A stretch of 58,475 bases of DNA from Hirudo medicinalis (lineage: Eukaryota; Annelida; Clitellata; Hirudinida; Hirudinidae): NCBI GenBank assembly GCA_011800805.1, contig MPNW01000224.1, positions 3,461 to 61,935 on the forward strand, given 5' to 3'. The translations under genes were made by a program, and so were the position numbers. This document shows positions 10,212-22,736 of this stretch, piece after piece (the first letter of the stretch is position 1; every line of letters starts with the position of its first letter). The notes beneath the pieces were generated by a model. That model was not told the DNA's origin. It saw only the letters and a program-made list of their open reading frames with translations, and made no database searches.

Positions 10212-13200
10212 TCACACTGTACAGTTTATCTCTTTCACAAATTCACTGGGGAAGAATCCAACCTACAAAAGCAAAATTACATTTTAAATCAACAATTTAT
10301 AAAATCTTGCAACCAGATCAATTTGCCTTATCATCGAGTTTTCCCATCCAAAATCCTCGTTGACCTGGTGATTTGCTGAGGATTGCAATTTTATCACCAG
10401 CTTTGAAGGAGATCTGGTTTGGCTCGTTGGGGAGAAAGTCGAGATGAGCCATGCAGTAGCCCACAATGTGCTGCTCACCAGGACTTGTGTTGACTTCCAT
10501 GCTGCCTCCACCATTACTCTTGCCCAACAAATCTGAAGAAAATGAGTGCTCAAAACTCCTTAAATTCTCAAGCTTATGAAGTGCATGCTCAATCCCAGAA
10601 ATGAATGACTTTACTCAATTTTAAGTGACACAACCATCTTGGTTTCTTTTGTATAATTTGTATCATGACTATTTGTATTATTGACTCATTCGTTTCTTAT
10701 TAGTTGCAACTGCAGACTTTCAACTGCCAACCTGTATACTCGAGATAAGGAATTCCCAGAGGAATGGGTACTTCAGGGAAGCTCCTCTCAAGTGAGTTTG
10801 TTTGATAGAAATGTATCAACTCCTGAAAAAAATCCCGTCATTTTAATCAGCTGCAAAAGTCAGACAAAAGAAAGATGACAAACAGAGATCCCACGAAACA
10901 TTTTGGTCTCCACCAGGTAGAACATCCCTTCGGTGCTCTTTTGAAGTTTTATATGCTTCACTGGGTTGTCCAGACCGTACCTATGAAGATAATCCAAGAT
11001 TCTATCGGTCATTCTGTGCCTACAAACTTAGTAGGACTTGATAGTAGTAACTAACAAATTTTTATTCTGATAATCTATAAGATACAATAACATCATGCAA
11101 ATGTTGTCTGAATAAAAAGTCATTATATCAATGTAACAAAATACTTTGAGAGACTAATGAAAAAGAATCAACAGTTAGGAGCAAAATCCTAAAAGTGCAA
11201 AGTGCTCAACTTACACTTTTGGCACTTTTATTGCACAACTCACCTAATACTCAGGGCATATTCTCCTCTTCTTGGTCCTGAATCACTGACTCTGACCAAG
11301 AAAGTTCCAGAAGGTGTTTTCCCAAGCAATTTTGCAGCTTCTTGTCTGCTCAATTCACCCATAAACCTGATTTAAAACATTTCACTGAAGCAAAACTTTA
11401 AATCTGTGAATGTAAAGCTAATCAATGATTCACTAAATATCTAAGGTGCACCACTAATAAAATATCACTTCTAGGATATTAATAAGCTAGTGCTCATTTA
11501 TCTACTTCCTGACAACTTGAGTAACATCTTGTAAAAAAGCAAGAAAAATAGGATAATAACACTGAATTTAATGCATGCCTAATACCATTCATGCACCACC
11601 AACAACCAGTGTGTGAATGTACAATGAGGAACAGCAAACATACATTATGTTTAAATTATGTTAAATATACGTTATGTCTTGCTAGTCACAAGAAATCAAA
11701 TGAATCAATGAAAGAAGTTCTGCATGAAACCATGGCTCAGAGATGCTATTTTCTCCTGCTGAATCCATGGAAATGCTCAATCTCTGCAGTGATTGTTGCT
11801 GTATTTGATACTTCAGCTGCCAAGCCTGTTTCTCCAGTTCCAACTTTTTAGAAGAGAATTTTCCATCGTTAAACTGAAGTTCCTGCAGGGAACCGTTCAT
11901 ACTTTCGATGCCTCGAAAGATTTTTTCTCCGAGATCGGACAATTCCGACGAATCGTCGTTCGAATGGGCACTGGAAACTTGTCTATTCTTCCACGGTTTC
12001 GCATCCCCGTCGAGCTGCTGAGGAGAGTGCTGGCTCTCTCGAACGGGAGGGGTCGGAGGCAAGGGAAGGGACCTACGACACTGAGCGGCAGATGCCGTCA
12101 ACGGAGGTTGATGGACAGAAGGCCTGGGTGTCGACAATTTGGGTAATGCAGTGCAAGGCATCTCCAGCCTGCATGATTGGCTCTGGTGAATTGAGAAGCA
12201 ACACTGTTAAGAATTTCAATAAACTAAATGCTGCACGAAAAGATATCTTCGAAGTAACACATCAAAATAGAATGCAATGAATTCAAATCGAGAATTAATG
12301 CAACGAGTCTCAAAAATGAAGTGATTGTCAGGACCACCAAATATAAGTACTTTCACTTTACAACCAACAGACACAATTATTAAAGAGTGTTTATTGAGTG
12401 CTTGAAGCAGTGCAAAGATGCTTGCAGAGTCTGAGAAAGAAAAGGAGTGGAAATGATGGAAGTGTGTCGACATCCTTGCAATGCTACAAAGGAATTGTTC
12501 AAACCAATGATTACAGTCATCAGGTTGTAGCCAACGGTCGGTATGACGATTATTATAATCAGTCCTAATAAACAGCCATGACTCAATACATATTTGCTCA
12601 ACTTTATGCACAACTACCAAACACAAAGCACAGGTTGCAGTTAAGATAAGTTTAAATGCAAGCAACATTTTTGACATTTCAGGTTAAATGTCAGCATGCT
12701 GAAGACAAAATGACATGCAATAAAACAACCAAACAAACAAACACTTCCAGAGCAGTCCATGCTGCCATTGATTAATTGATTAATTGAAGTAATTACAAGC
12801 AAATATCCCACAAAGCAACTTCAGGCAACACAAAAAGAGCACCAAATTCTGTAGTTTAATAGAATTCCATGCATGCAAGCCACAAACCACTGGTGCTCGT
12901 GGAGATCGGAAAGAAACGATGCGAGAGGAGAAGGAACCGTCGGTGAAGACGAACCCACCGAGAAAGAGGTCGGGGAGGGCGACTCGCTCGACTGAAGCTC
13001 GGCACCAAAGCGATGCTGATTCGCCGAGCTGCTTTGTTGCTGGGACGCGCCGACATGCCACAAAGAAAATATTAAGCAATTAATTAGCATTGGATAGCTT
13101 GAATTTTTCAATGACCACATGAATATGCCACATTTCCTAACAAATACATTTGAGGAATGACCAAGTTTCAGACCTTCTTAAATTAAAAAAATATTCACCA

Positions 13201-16200
13201 TTACAACAATGTAACTCAGATTTTTTTCAAAAACAATAGCAAAATTAAGTCATAATAAATCAAATAAACTTTTTAACTGATGTGCTTCCTAAAAAAACTT
13301 CATTAAAATTGCAACATAAACTGAAGAACGTGAAAATAGCAAGCGATCGTTCGAGAGACTCGAGCGAGCGTCACCTTGTAGGTCTTCATGACGATGACAA
13401 AACTCTTCGGGAAGGAGCCCTCCTGGCTGCCCTTGCGACCCTACAAGAAATTCATTTCCATTGAAACATTCTGAACCTCCGAACGCCTCAAGAATTAAAG
13501 GTCGACCTTCCACCAGTGGTCGTCAGACGAGTTGGTGAGGAAAAATACATCGTTGACCTCGAAGGTCAGGACTTGTTGGTTGTTTGGTGGAGCAGGGAGT
13601 CCTTGATATGTGGATATGGCCTTCACTTTAACTGGTGTCAATATTTCAAATAAATGATTAAAAAATGCACAATTAAATGTTTAAAATATGATGGTTCGTT
13701 CACCTTTGCTTGAGCGCTGAGTCGAGTTTGGCAGAGGAGTGGAAGGTAAACTTCGATCCTTCTTTGGGGGAATCGTGGGAGGTCCTACAATTTTGGAAGA
13801 TCCATCGCAATTGCAATTGACTGAGCACTGTTGCTTTACACACTCATCTCTAACCTCTTTAACCACAGCAATAACTTGATCGACAAAAACAAGTGCTTGA
13901 AATAGCAATTAATGACTTTGCTATTTGCTTACAATCTTTAGGATCGATTGAATTAATTAATTGGATATTGTCAAGACCACCCAACACTTTTTATTTTGTT
14001 TTTCAAGTGCCACATCATTGTTCTAAGCTGCTAAAAAAAATATAATAACATCAACCTGCCACATCTTCTGCATTTTTCATGCATCCCTTGTGAACATTGG
14101 TTCCTGTTTCTGAGAAAATTTAAAAACAAATAAATATTTTAAAATTTATTTGAGGTAATTAGTGCTAATAAATAAGTGAGCCACTTACTCATACATCTGT
14201 ACCCTTGAAAAAAGACACCTCTGCAATAAAAAAGCTATTGCTTTAATAGGTTGTGAACACCAACTGAGAAGTTCATTCAATAAAATTTCAAAGTTTAAAA
14301 TAATTTTTTGGAACATTGGAAAAGACGCAATTCATCACCGCTTGAATAGAAATGATAATAAATTATAAAACTGGTGACCAAAACAATCGATGATGCCTTC
14401 AAAACTAGGGATGCATGCATCATTTAGGTCGCGTAGACCTCACCTGTGCTTCTAAATTAAACACAAATCCTTAAGCCTCCGAACGGCCGACGACATTTTC
14501 ACGAATCGACGAAAATCCGTCGAGTCCGTTCGATCTCGTTCGTACGGAAAAGCGATAAAAGCGAATGATAACACGGAAAATGCAATCTCACTTGAGGAGT
14601 TTTCTGCACACGTCGCAGATGGTGGGGGAGTCGTAGGTGTTCATGACGAACTCGTGCTGCGCCGACGAGGAGAAAGCCGGGCAGATGTTGTCGCTAACAA
14701 ATTAATTTCAACCTTTCATCAAACAACAGCCAATTTGAATTCTTGCCCTCAAAGCTTAATAAATGTAAAGCTTTATTGTGCTTATCATTCGTGGATTAAA
14801 AGACGAACGTAAGCACGAACGGAGACAAAGTTCTTAACATTGAAGAATGAAACGTTCGTCTCACTGCGCTTGTGTGATTTCCTCCACCCACTTGTTCCTC
14901 ACTTCGATGGTTTTTGCAACGAATAAGCACGACTCTTTTGTTTTTTTGTCGACCAGTGAAAACGCCATCTTGAATAAATAGCATTAAATCACGAATTTAC
15001 ATAAATCTAATTAACATAAATCTAATTTACATAAATCTAACTTACATAAATCTAATTTTCATAAATCTAATTTGCATAAATCTAAATGTGTCACCTTCTC
15101 AGGGGCACATTGTGACAGATTATTGATAATTCATTAATCACCACAACTACAATTTTACATTCTGATAATTGCAAAATTATTGCAAAATAATTGCACACAT
15201 TAAACTACCACAACATTCTGAAATAATGCAAGCAAAACAACAAAACATCAAAAGGAAGCAATCAAACCTTCTCTCTTTCTTTTTGATTGAAGGAAACATT
15301 CTCTTCGATGGAGTACTGAGACAGAACGACAACATCCTTGTAGTTGTAGCTCTCGCCCTGCATACAACAACAATTTATCAGTTCATCATCCTGCATACAA
15401 CAACAATTTATCAGTTCATCATCCTGCATACAACAACAATTTATCAGTTCATCATCCTGCATACAACAACAATTTATCAGAGGAAGGCAACAGCAATTCA
15501 AAATTATTTGAAGATACCATAAACTCCAAAAGCTCACCCAAAGTAGTTTATCTCTCATCTGCAAAATAATTGGATATAATAAAATTAACTTCAAAGTTCC
15601 ACCTCGGTTAAATCGTCCAAAAAGATATCGACGAACCCGAATTTTACAGATGAGCATGACTTTGTCGAACAAGAAAATCATCCTGAAATATCAATTCCAT
15701 TCTCAGCAAATTATCGACAATTTTGATGTCGCGCGCAAGTACACGAACGCGCATCGCCGATGAACGACTAAAAAAATAAATAACTAGACAAATCATAAAA
15801 AAAAGATGAGTGAGAAATAGAACTGTAGAAGCATATTACAAGTTCCTCTCCTTCTTTTCAGTGTGTCTTTTCACTCTCAGTTCTCCATCCTTCCTGAGTC
15901 GTCCGTAATCCTTCAACGTTGTTCCGGGTGGCTGTTCGAGCACATTAAACAATGCATGTGAAACAACATTCCATCACAAGAGTTACTTAAATTCATTTTG
16001 ATAATCTTTTCTTTACCCTTTAAATTTACAAATGCAATGTAATTCAACTCACCATTACCAGATCAATGATGCTGAAAAAGAAAATATCTTAATTTACAAA
16101 TTGAAATCACATTAAAACATCTTAACATACAAATTGAAATCACATTAAAACATCTTAACATACAAATTGAAATCACATTAAAACATCTTAACATACAAAT

Positions 16201-19200
16201 TGAAATCACATTAAAACATCTTAACATACAAATTGAAATCACATCAAAACTTGAAGTGTCACCTCCTCTCAACATCTTCAATCCACTGCAAATTCTCGTT
16301 GTCTCTCTTCACCTCGTTCACATAACCCGAGAGATCCTGATGGTTGTAACAAAACATTGCACGAAAAAGGTATCAAACGAAGAAACACAAATTGCATTAG
16401 GAAAACTAGTACTTCAAATAAATGGTTTTAAATGCAAGAAGAAAGCAACTTCATGAAATGAATATTTGAATTTCAAATATCAAATATTCGTGAAATATTT
16501 TAATCCATGAAGCACTGATCAGAAGTCCTAAGAGAATGAAGCCTGACTCCAACCTGCATTTCTTCCAAAGCTCTTTCCAGACTTTTCCTTTCGGGATGCA
16601 TCTGATCCGTGTTTTTGATCAACTCCTGCATCAACAGAAGAACATTCAATTCAAATGCAATGAAAACATTGTAAAAATTTAATTCCTATATTTTCACCAT
16701 TAATTTTTATCCAAATTGATTTTATTAATTTTTCAAACCATTCTTTTGAATGAGATAAAATTGAATGACGGCTCAAATAATGAAAAAATGAAACATTAAT
16801 TGATGAGTGCATCCTCAGTTTGAACCTAGAAATATCAGCACACCACAAAAATTGACCAACAGCAGCCAACGAATACCATGTCTCGATGCAACTGACCTTG
16901 AGCAGAAGGTGGTACTTGAGCACTCTCTGCATTGGCACTGACAACAAATCCCTCAGTCTGAATCTCCCACCATTGGCCTCCTTTTGACAGTCCTATAAAT
17001 AGGCAACCGATCGAGTGTTACGGCACGATCGAGACAGAATGAAATCGCACGAGCACGAGCATCGCACACGAACACGACTTATTAATCACATGGAATGACC
17101 ATCAACTTCGATAATTACCTCTCGCTCATTACGAGACAAATCGAACTCGAGACGAGATGCTACTTATTTTAAAACTTATCAAAATCGACGTACGACCGAA
17201 CGTCGGAGATTGTTTGCACGCAAAACGAAAGCGCATCGCCGACGACGACGACAAAAGGAGACGGGATCGAAAGACTAACGACGATGCACTGATGCACGGA
17301 CGCATTCTGACACAGCTTGTCCAGGATGCTCTGCACCTTCGGCAGGTTGGAGCAGAACTCCCCGTAAGCCAAGAACTTCTCCTTCCACTTGATGAAACAG
17401 TCGGCGATCATCACTTGCGAGGACCTGTAGCTGAACGAGCGACTGCTGCTGCAAGCCTTCGAAAGGTCGCTATAGAAACCAGAGTGGATGGCGAAGAGAT
17501 TCTGCAAAGAGCACGAAGAAACCGATCAAATTCGACACTTCGCGATCGTTCGACCCTCACCTCGACTCCCATGAACAGCATCTGACAGTCCTCCTCGGAG
17601 ATTTTCTGCCGAAGTCTTTTGATGAAGCACTGAGCGATAAAGAGGCATCATCACAAGCTCGTGCGTGTCGACGTTATGTCGGCAGGCCGATAACGATTTT
17701 ACAACATACCGAGGCCATTTATTTGCGTGCGAACACATGTTTGAGCAGATTTTAAAATAAACTCAGCCTAATTCAAACCAATCAAACAATTTATAAATCA
17801 GAAAATAATTTGAGCATAAAATTAGATTTGAAATAATTGAATAGAATAACAGCAATCAAAATACATCAATGATCATCCTGAGGGCTTCAAGATAATTCTT
17901 TTCAGTCTCAATGAGTTCCTTGATGCAATAATCCCTCTTGGTGACTGGTGCAGACCCCTGTTGGAAAGACATTTAACATGAGGAGATGAAACATTATCAA
18001 AACAGAGGGGCACAAAGTTTGACCGATGCAATGAATAGAATTGTGACAACCACCTGAATCGACGACTTCCTGGATTGAGAGCAGAGATCCTCGTAAATGA
18101 CGTCGACTTCGTCTCTGAGGTCGTAAACGTCGCTCGACGGACCACTCGAACGACTGCACGACAACATGCAACTTACAATATCTCGTTCGCAAACAAAGCA
18201 TCGGTGAGTGCAATCCGTGCACAAGATGCCGTGAAACATTTAATTTAATTTCTCAAGCAATGATTGAAATCAATAATCCAAACTACTCATAAATAATGAA
18301 ACTGTAACCATATGATTACAAGAGTTTCTCAAAATAACAAAAATGACAAGTTACAAATGTGGAGCACACTGCAAATAAAGTGCTTTTGAAACCTGGCCAA
18401 AGTATGCAGAGGATGGTAGTCTGTCTGACTCTTTGTTGAGAAACCCCTTGGAAACATTTTACAATACATTAAATTTTAAATTCGTCAAGTGAACGTTAAA
18501 GCCGACACGACGACTTCGTCGAAATCATTGCCATAACACGAGAATAAAAATAAAGTGGTTGTTGTTCATTACAATATTTGAGACTTCTGAGCTTCTTCTG
18601 AGCAGGACAGCAATGACAAAGTATTGATCACCTAAATAAAAACAATTTTATAGGTTTATTAATATAAATATCAAATCATTCAAGCCTCAAAATAATTCAT
18701 ATTCCTTGGAATCTCAAATAATTGAAACCTTTCCAAAATCTTTGACTTCAAATAAATCACTTGGATCAAACAGATCTTTTTCTGGAATCCCAAAAACATT
18801 CTGACATGTTTTCAAAAATACTCGAATGTTCTTCAGACAAAGAAACTGAAACACAAATTTGACGTACGATGAACTTCATGCTTCGTATATACTTCAGATG
18901 CATACTTCAGTTGATTAAATAGAGCATTTGTGGCATCAATATGCTGCCCATCATCAACTTGGTTCCAAACAGTTTTAAAATTAAAAACAAATATGATGTA
19001 CAATTGCAAAATCAAATGAAAAGGTGAATGGTGGACTAAAGAGATTGCACATTTGTTTGTTATGCAATGGAAGTCAAATATTGGAAGATAGCTGGCCAAG
19101 TGTTGGGCAAAAGACAACTCATAAGTGATGACTTTTTGTACCTAGTTTCATCTCTAACCCTATCTCATGACCTTGGAAATCCATGTTGATCTGACAAAAT

Positions 19201-19902
19201 TTGCTCCCTGTGATTTGGCTTTAGCCTATCACTTCACTTTATTGGATCTTACATCAACACATCTTATTAAACATGCTTACATTTAAAGGTATTTTGTTCA
19301 TTTCAGTCATATGGCAGGAAAATATAAAGCAATCCCAAGATCGATTTTTTATAACTAATTATACCAAAACATTTAATAGATAAATATTTATTATGCAGAC
19401 AAAATTGTTCGAGTTAAGTGTTAACAAAATTATATAATTTTATAAAATTTTCAGTAGCTTTAAATGTAGTTAGACTAAGAGGCACAAACCACAAACCCAA
19501 CATTGTTTTAATGTCTGGTCATTAACTTATTGATATTGTATAGTGGTCCTCTATACTCACATTACGAAAGTAAAGCTGAAGTATGGCAATTTCCATATCT
19601 GTTTTTTAATGAATACATAACTAAAAGCATTTCTTGGCAATTCATGTGCCACCCAACTGACTTAGTAACATCAGGTGTGGAAATCAAATCACCTGTGACA
19701 TTTGTGGTCTCTGACTATAGTCCTTCGTGTTCATACAACCCGGACTAAGGCGGATGAGAAGATGACACAGGAGGACACCGTCCCGGATTAATTGAACAAA
19801 ATCAAAGACTTGGGCATCGGGACCAGCAAGTCTGTGATCTCTGGCTAGAAGTTCACATCTTACCAACCAATCTACGCAAAGTTTCCACTCATCTTCATCC
19901 AT
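10212..19902 (-). CDS. VAV: Vav-family Rho/Rac guanine-nucleotide exchange factor
   Basis: Twenty-eight phase-consistent exons were placed: 19902-19693, 18845-18729, 18631-18573, 18153-18054, 17957-17865, 17629-17561, 17501-17298, 16992-16897, 16625-16554, 16336-16263, 16071-16053, 15931-15840, 15682-15637, 15357-15268, 14968-14865, 14693-14592, 14220-14189, 14109-14056, about 13856-13704, 13631-13507, 13440-13375, 13039-12888, 12168-11731, 11366-11244, 10980-10884, 10822-10732, 10532-10327, 10262-10212; about 1044 residues. Order: CH domain ([13 protein letters not shown] at the N-terminus, RPQMSQ at the first border), acidic segment with VYDL and IYEDL (equivalents of the regulatory Vav tyrosines, including Y174), DH ([17 protein letters not shown]), PH ([17 protein letters not shown]), C1, SH3, SH2 ([11 protein letters not shown]), SH3 (VGFFPSEFV). 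Vav activates Rac/Rho downstream of tyrosine kinases. Odd points: a long insert between SH3-1 and SH2, a C1 lacking two zinc ligands, and a GC-AG last intron. The start of the 13856 exon is the weakest border. Confidence 0.92.
14997..15085. repeat. 15-base tandem repeat in a Vav intron
   Basis: Six copies of ACATAAATCTAATTT with one or two changes each lie in the intron between the two exons coding for the PH domain C-terminal half. No function is visible. Confidence 0.85.
15358..15480. repeat. 33-base tandem repeat overlapping a Vav 3' splice site
   Basis: Nearly four copies of a 33-base unit beginning CCTGCATACAACAACAATTT start exactly at the acceptor of the exon 15357-15268. Read on the gene strand, every copy carries the same pyrimidine-containing tract and TATGCAG|G acceptor, so the true 3' splice site is followed upstream by identical decoys. 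Confidence 0.85.
16090..16250. repeat. 33-base tandem repeat in a Vav intron
   Basis: About five copies of a 33-base unit (TACAAATTGAAATCACATTA and onward) fill most of the intron between exons 16336-16263 and 16071-16053. The period is the same as that of the unrelated array at 15358-15480. Confidence 0.85.
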
Positions 19903-21390
19903 CGTAAAAACCTCCGATCTTGTAGAAATACTAGAACAACGATTCGCGTAACAACCACAACAAAGCAAGTCACTGTTTTATGGGCAAAATGGCCCCAAAA
20001 CCGAATTCTTCGAGGTAGTCGCTCCTAAATATGTTTGTAATAATTATTTTTTTTAATAGTCCAAAGTTGTGCAAATTTTGAAACAATATTATGAAATAGT
20101 ATCGTCGATACACCAGTTACCAAACAAGTTCGTGCTGAGGCGATTTTTAAACAAAATTAATATTGATCTTTCCTAAAATCATAAATTCTGATTATTCTGC
20201 TTATGTGAGCTGGGTTCTGTTAGCAAGAAAAAGTTTGGTATAAATCGTTCTCTTGAGTCTGTGTACTCAAATAAGATCTTACATGTTATATTTTTAATGC
20301 ATTTTACATTAATAAACGGTATCTTAACAAGAAGTTATTCATTTCACTTTTAATTGTCTTTGCTGTTTAAGACGAGCCAATTTTCTTATGATATATATTT
20401 AAAAATAATTTTTTCTAAAACATACAAAGCAAAAATGAATTGCAGGAAATCCTGCTTGGGGATCATCCATCTTATCCCTCGGGATTTCCGACAAAGGATT
20501 AAGAAAAAACGACAGAATGAGCCAAGAGAAAGGAAGGAATGACATTAGGAGAGACAAGGGCCATCCACGCAAGGAAACACACGTCACCGGGAGGCTCGCA
20601 ACAGTAAATCTCATCGGAAAAACAAAAGTATTGTCTAGGGATAAAAGTGGTCACTGGGCAGCAAATTAATCCTCAATAATCGTGATTAATTGCCGCTTCA
20701 TTACCCGAAAATGTCTTAGCAAATGTTTAAAAGTTTTTCTCTGGCTACATTGTTTTTTTCTTTCGGAAAAAATTGAAAGTTTAAGGTGGACGGATTTTAT
20801 TATGAGTTTGAAAGTTTGATACTCTTTGAGTGCATCATATCCAAGATATTTTACAAACCATATTGAATAAAGTCAAATACATACGAAAATCTATCACAGC
20901 GCTTAAAAGCTCAAGCTGACGGATTTAAACTAGCTTAATCTGCACTGAAATAAAGTGTTTCAATCGTGCAACATTTGATAATAAAATCATTGCTAGCATT
21001 ACTTTTTTTTAAATCTATCCAAAAGAAAACAGTGAATCCCGAAGGACATCCACCCTAAACCTCACGATTCACGTTGGAGACAATAAACGTAGGCTGGAAG
21101 CTCTGCGGTCCAGTGGGTTCCTCCTTTGTATAAAAACTCATCGCCTCGATCTTGTGAACGGCACTTTTAAATTTTAAATTGGTAAAATTGAGACTAATAC
21201 CACATTTTAAAACGTTACAACATTTTGTTATATAGTTCCAATTCAAAATTGAAACTGATAAAGATGAGGTTTGATGCAATGCAAGATTATATTTATTAAA
21301 TTATGATTGCAGGTGAAATTTCGAATGAAGTCATGATCTGGAATATCGCAGGCCTTCCACAGTTCGCTTAAATACGACAGGCTCCATATT
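19903..21390. other. Divergent intergenic region between Vav and the bHLH gene
   Basis: The two genes point away from each other, so both promoters should lie here. I see no TATA-like element I could defend and no further gene. The sequence is AT-rich with no obvious repeat. Confidence 0.5.
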
Positions 21391-22736
21391 ATGGACCACC
21401 TCATGCAATTGGCTTCATTAAGTGGACAAATATGCGGAGAGGAAAGCAGATTTCGAGAGGAAATGAAAAAATCAAGCAACAACAGCGATGAATCACCTAA
21501 GAACGTCAGAGAAGGATTGAGTGCAATCGCTTCGCTGAAGGGCAGGTCACCGTGGTATTCACATATCGCGAAGAACCCCAGTTTGGGTGAGGTTTTAGGT
21601 ATGTGCGTGTGAGTTTGTATGCACATTAAAGACCATTACGTAACAAGTGGTTAGCGGGATTCGAGTACGTGCTGCAGGCGTGAGAGGCGGAGGTCTTAAC
21701 CAGTGGTTTTTGGAATTAACTTCCTTTATAAAGCTAGATGATGAGGACGGTGCACCCGCTCCATATTACCACATAACCGCTCCGGGATTCGAATCCGTGC
21801 TGCCATCGTGATTTTGGGTGATGGAATTGAAACTTAAATACATCGATTAATGTATTAAATTTAAATGGTTGGCTTAAGTTATAATTTGTTTTATTCATGT
21901 TCGCCACTGAATTTAGTGAATTCTTTAAAAAATAAAAACCCGAATAAAATTATATTTGAACATTCTTTTCAAATTAAGGTTGTGAAAAAGACCCTAGTAA
22001 TTAGTCATTTATCCCAGGGAACGAAAATTTAGATGTGAAGGAGTTGACGGCAAGAAAAGAGCGTCTGAAGACCTCCTTCTACATTATACCATGCACTCAG
22101 TTAAACATCATTGAACAAGAACATCGAAAACTTCGTCTTCTTCAAGATGCAAATCTGCCATTCAAGACATTACCCGATGCAGCCCGAAGACCATGCGTTG
22201 AGACCCTCTCAATTTCCACTCCTCTCAGAAGAGGTTATCTGTATTTTCCTGAGGAAGAACGAAGCAACCACCAGTCTCTGATGAATCAGAGGGAGGCCAT
22301 CGCCAAACTGCAGCTTTTGGAGACTTTTCAAATGCATCTCTTGAAACAACATCGCATCCAATTGAAGTCGTTCAGACGCCGAAATTTCGGAACTTCCAAT
22401 CCACGTTACTTCCAAGCTTTCTGCCACCAATTCGAATCTCCTCAAGCCACGCAGATGCCAGCACCTCAAAAGAATTTCCAGCTCGAATCTGGGTCGCAGA
22501 GAAGCGTCGGTCGTCCGTGTAGAAGCAAGAAAAGCAAGAGAAGATCCAGTGACAAGTACAGAGCTGTGCATGCAACAAGAGAACGAGTTAGGGTTGAAGT
22601 ATTCAACGGCGCATTTGCAAGACTTCGTTCCTTGTTGCCAACCTTGCCCCCAAACAAAAAACTGGCTAAAATCGAGATACTCAGACTTGCTGTATGCTAT
22701 ATCGCGTTTCTGGACCACGTTCTCCATCTTAACTAA
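21391..22736 (+). CDS. NHLH: NHLH/HEN-type bHLH transcription factor with an enlarged N-terminus
   Basis: Two exons, 21391-21598 and 22018-22736, meet in phase 1 and give 308 residues. The last 60 residues are a bHLH domain: [18 protein letters not shown] is the basic region and helix 1, then [20 protein letters not shown] and a helix 2 that ends five residues before the stop. The HATRERxRVE basic region, the [23 protein letters not shown] loop and helix 2, and termination directly after helix 2 are hallmarks of NHLH1/2 and fly HLH4C, neuronal regulators that bind E-boxes as dimers. Known NHLH proteins have about 135 residues; here about 245 extra N-terminal residues precede the domain, with no recognised domain. 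The 419-base intron holds SINE copies. The second exon is open upstream of its acceptor, so the exon 1 choice rests on phase and on the ATG at 21391. Confidence 0.87.
21646..21826 (-). repeat. Two tRNA-derived SINE pieces in the NHLH intron
   Basis: Minus-strand reading of 21646-21712 gives CTGGTTAAGACC, then GCCTCTCACGCC, then ACTCGAATCCCGC. This is the order of the D-arm, a CTC anticodon loop and the T-arm of a tRNA-Glu-like source. The second piece (21773-21826) repeats the T-arm part with GGATTCGAATCC and shares GTGCTGCCAT with the copy at 3069-3170. Neither can fold as a full tRNA. Confidence 0.6.

Noticed and set aside
9886..10215. Minus-strand 109-codon frame below the Vav stop
   Set aside because: It lies in the probable 3' untranslated region, has no family similarity, and overlaps the end of the true last exon in another frame.
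12216..12677. Minus-strand 153-codon frame
   Set aside because: It lies in the intron between Vav exons 13039-12888 and 12168-11731, uses a non-ATG start and has no recognisable content.
15540..15560. Tiny Vav exon coding MRDKLLW between the two PH exons
   Set aside because: Skipping it gives ICKIR joined to GESYNYK, an exact match to the Vav PH pattern in phase; including it would break the homology. It could still be a rare alternative exon.
15262..15681. Minus-strand frame with repeated [11 protein letters not shown] blocks
   Set aside because: It reads through the 33-base repeat and two Vav exons; the repeats are intronic.
21646..21712. Functional tRNA-Glu gene
   Set aside because: The acceptor stem does not pair and related pieces occur at 21773 and 3069, so it is a SINE.
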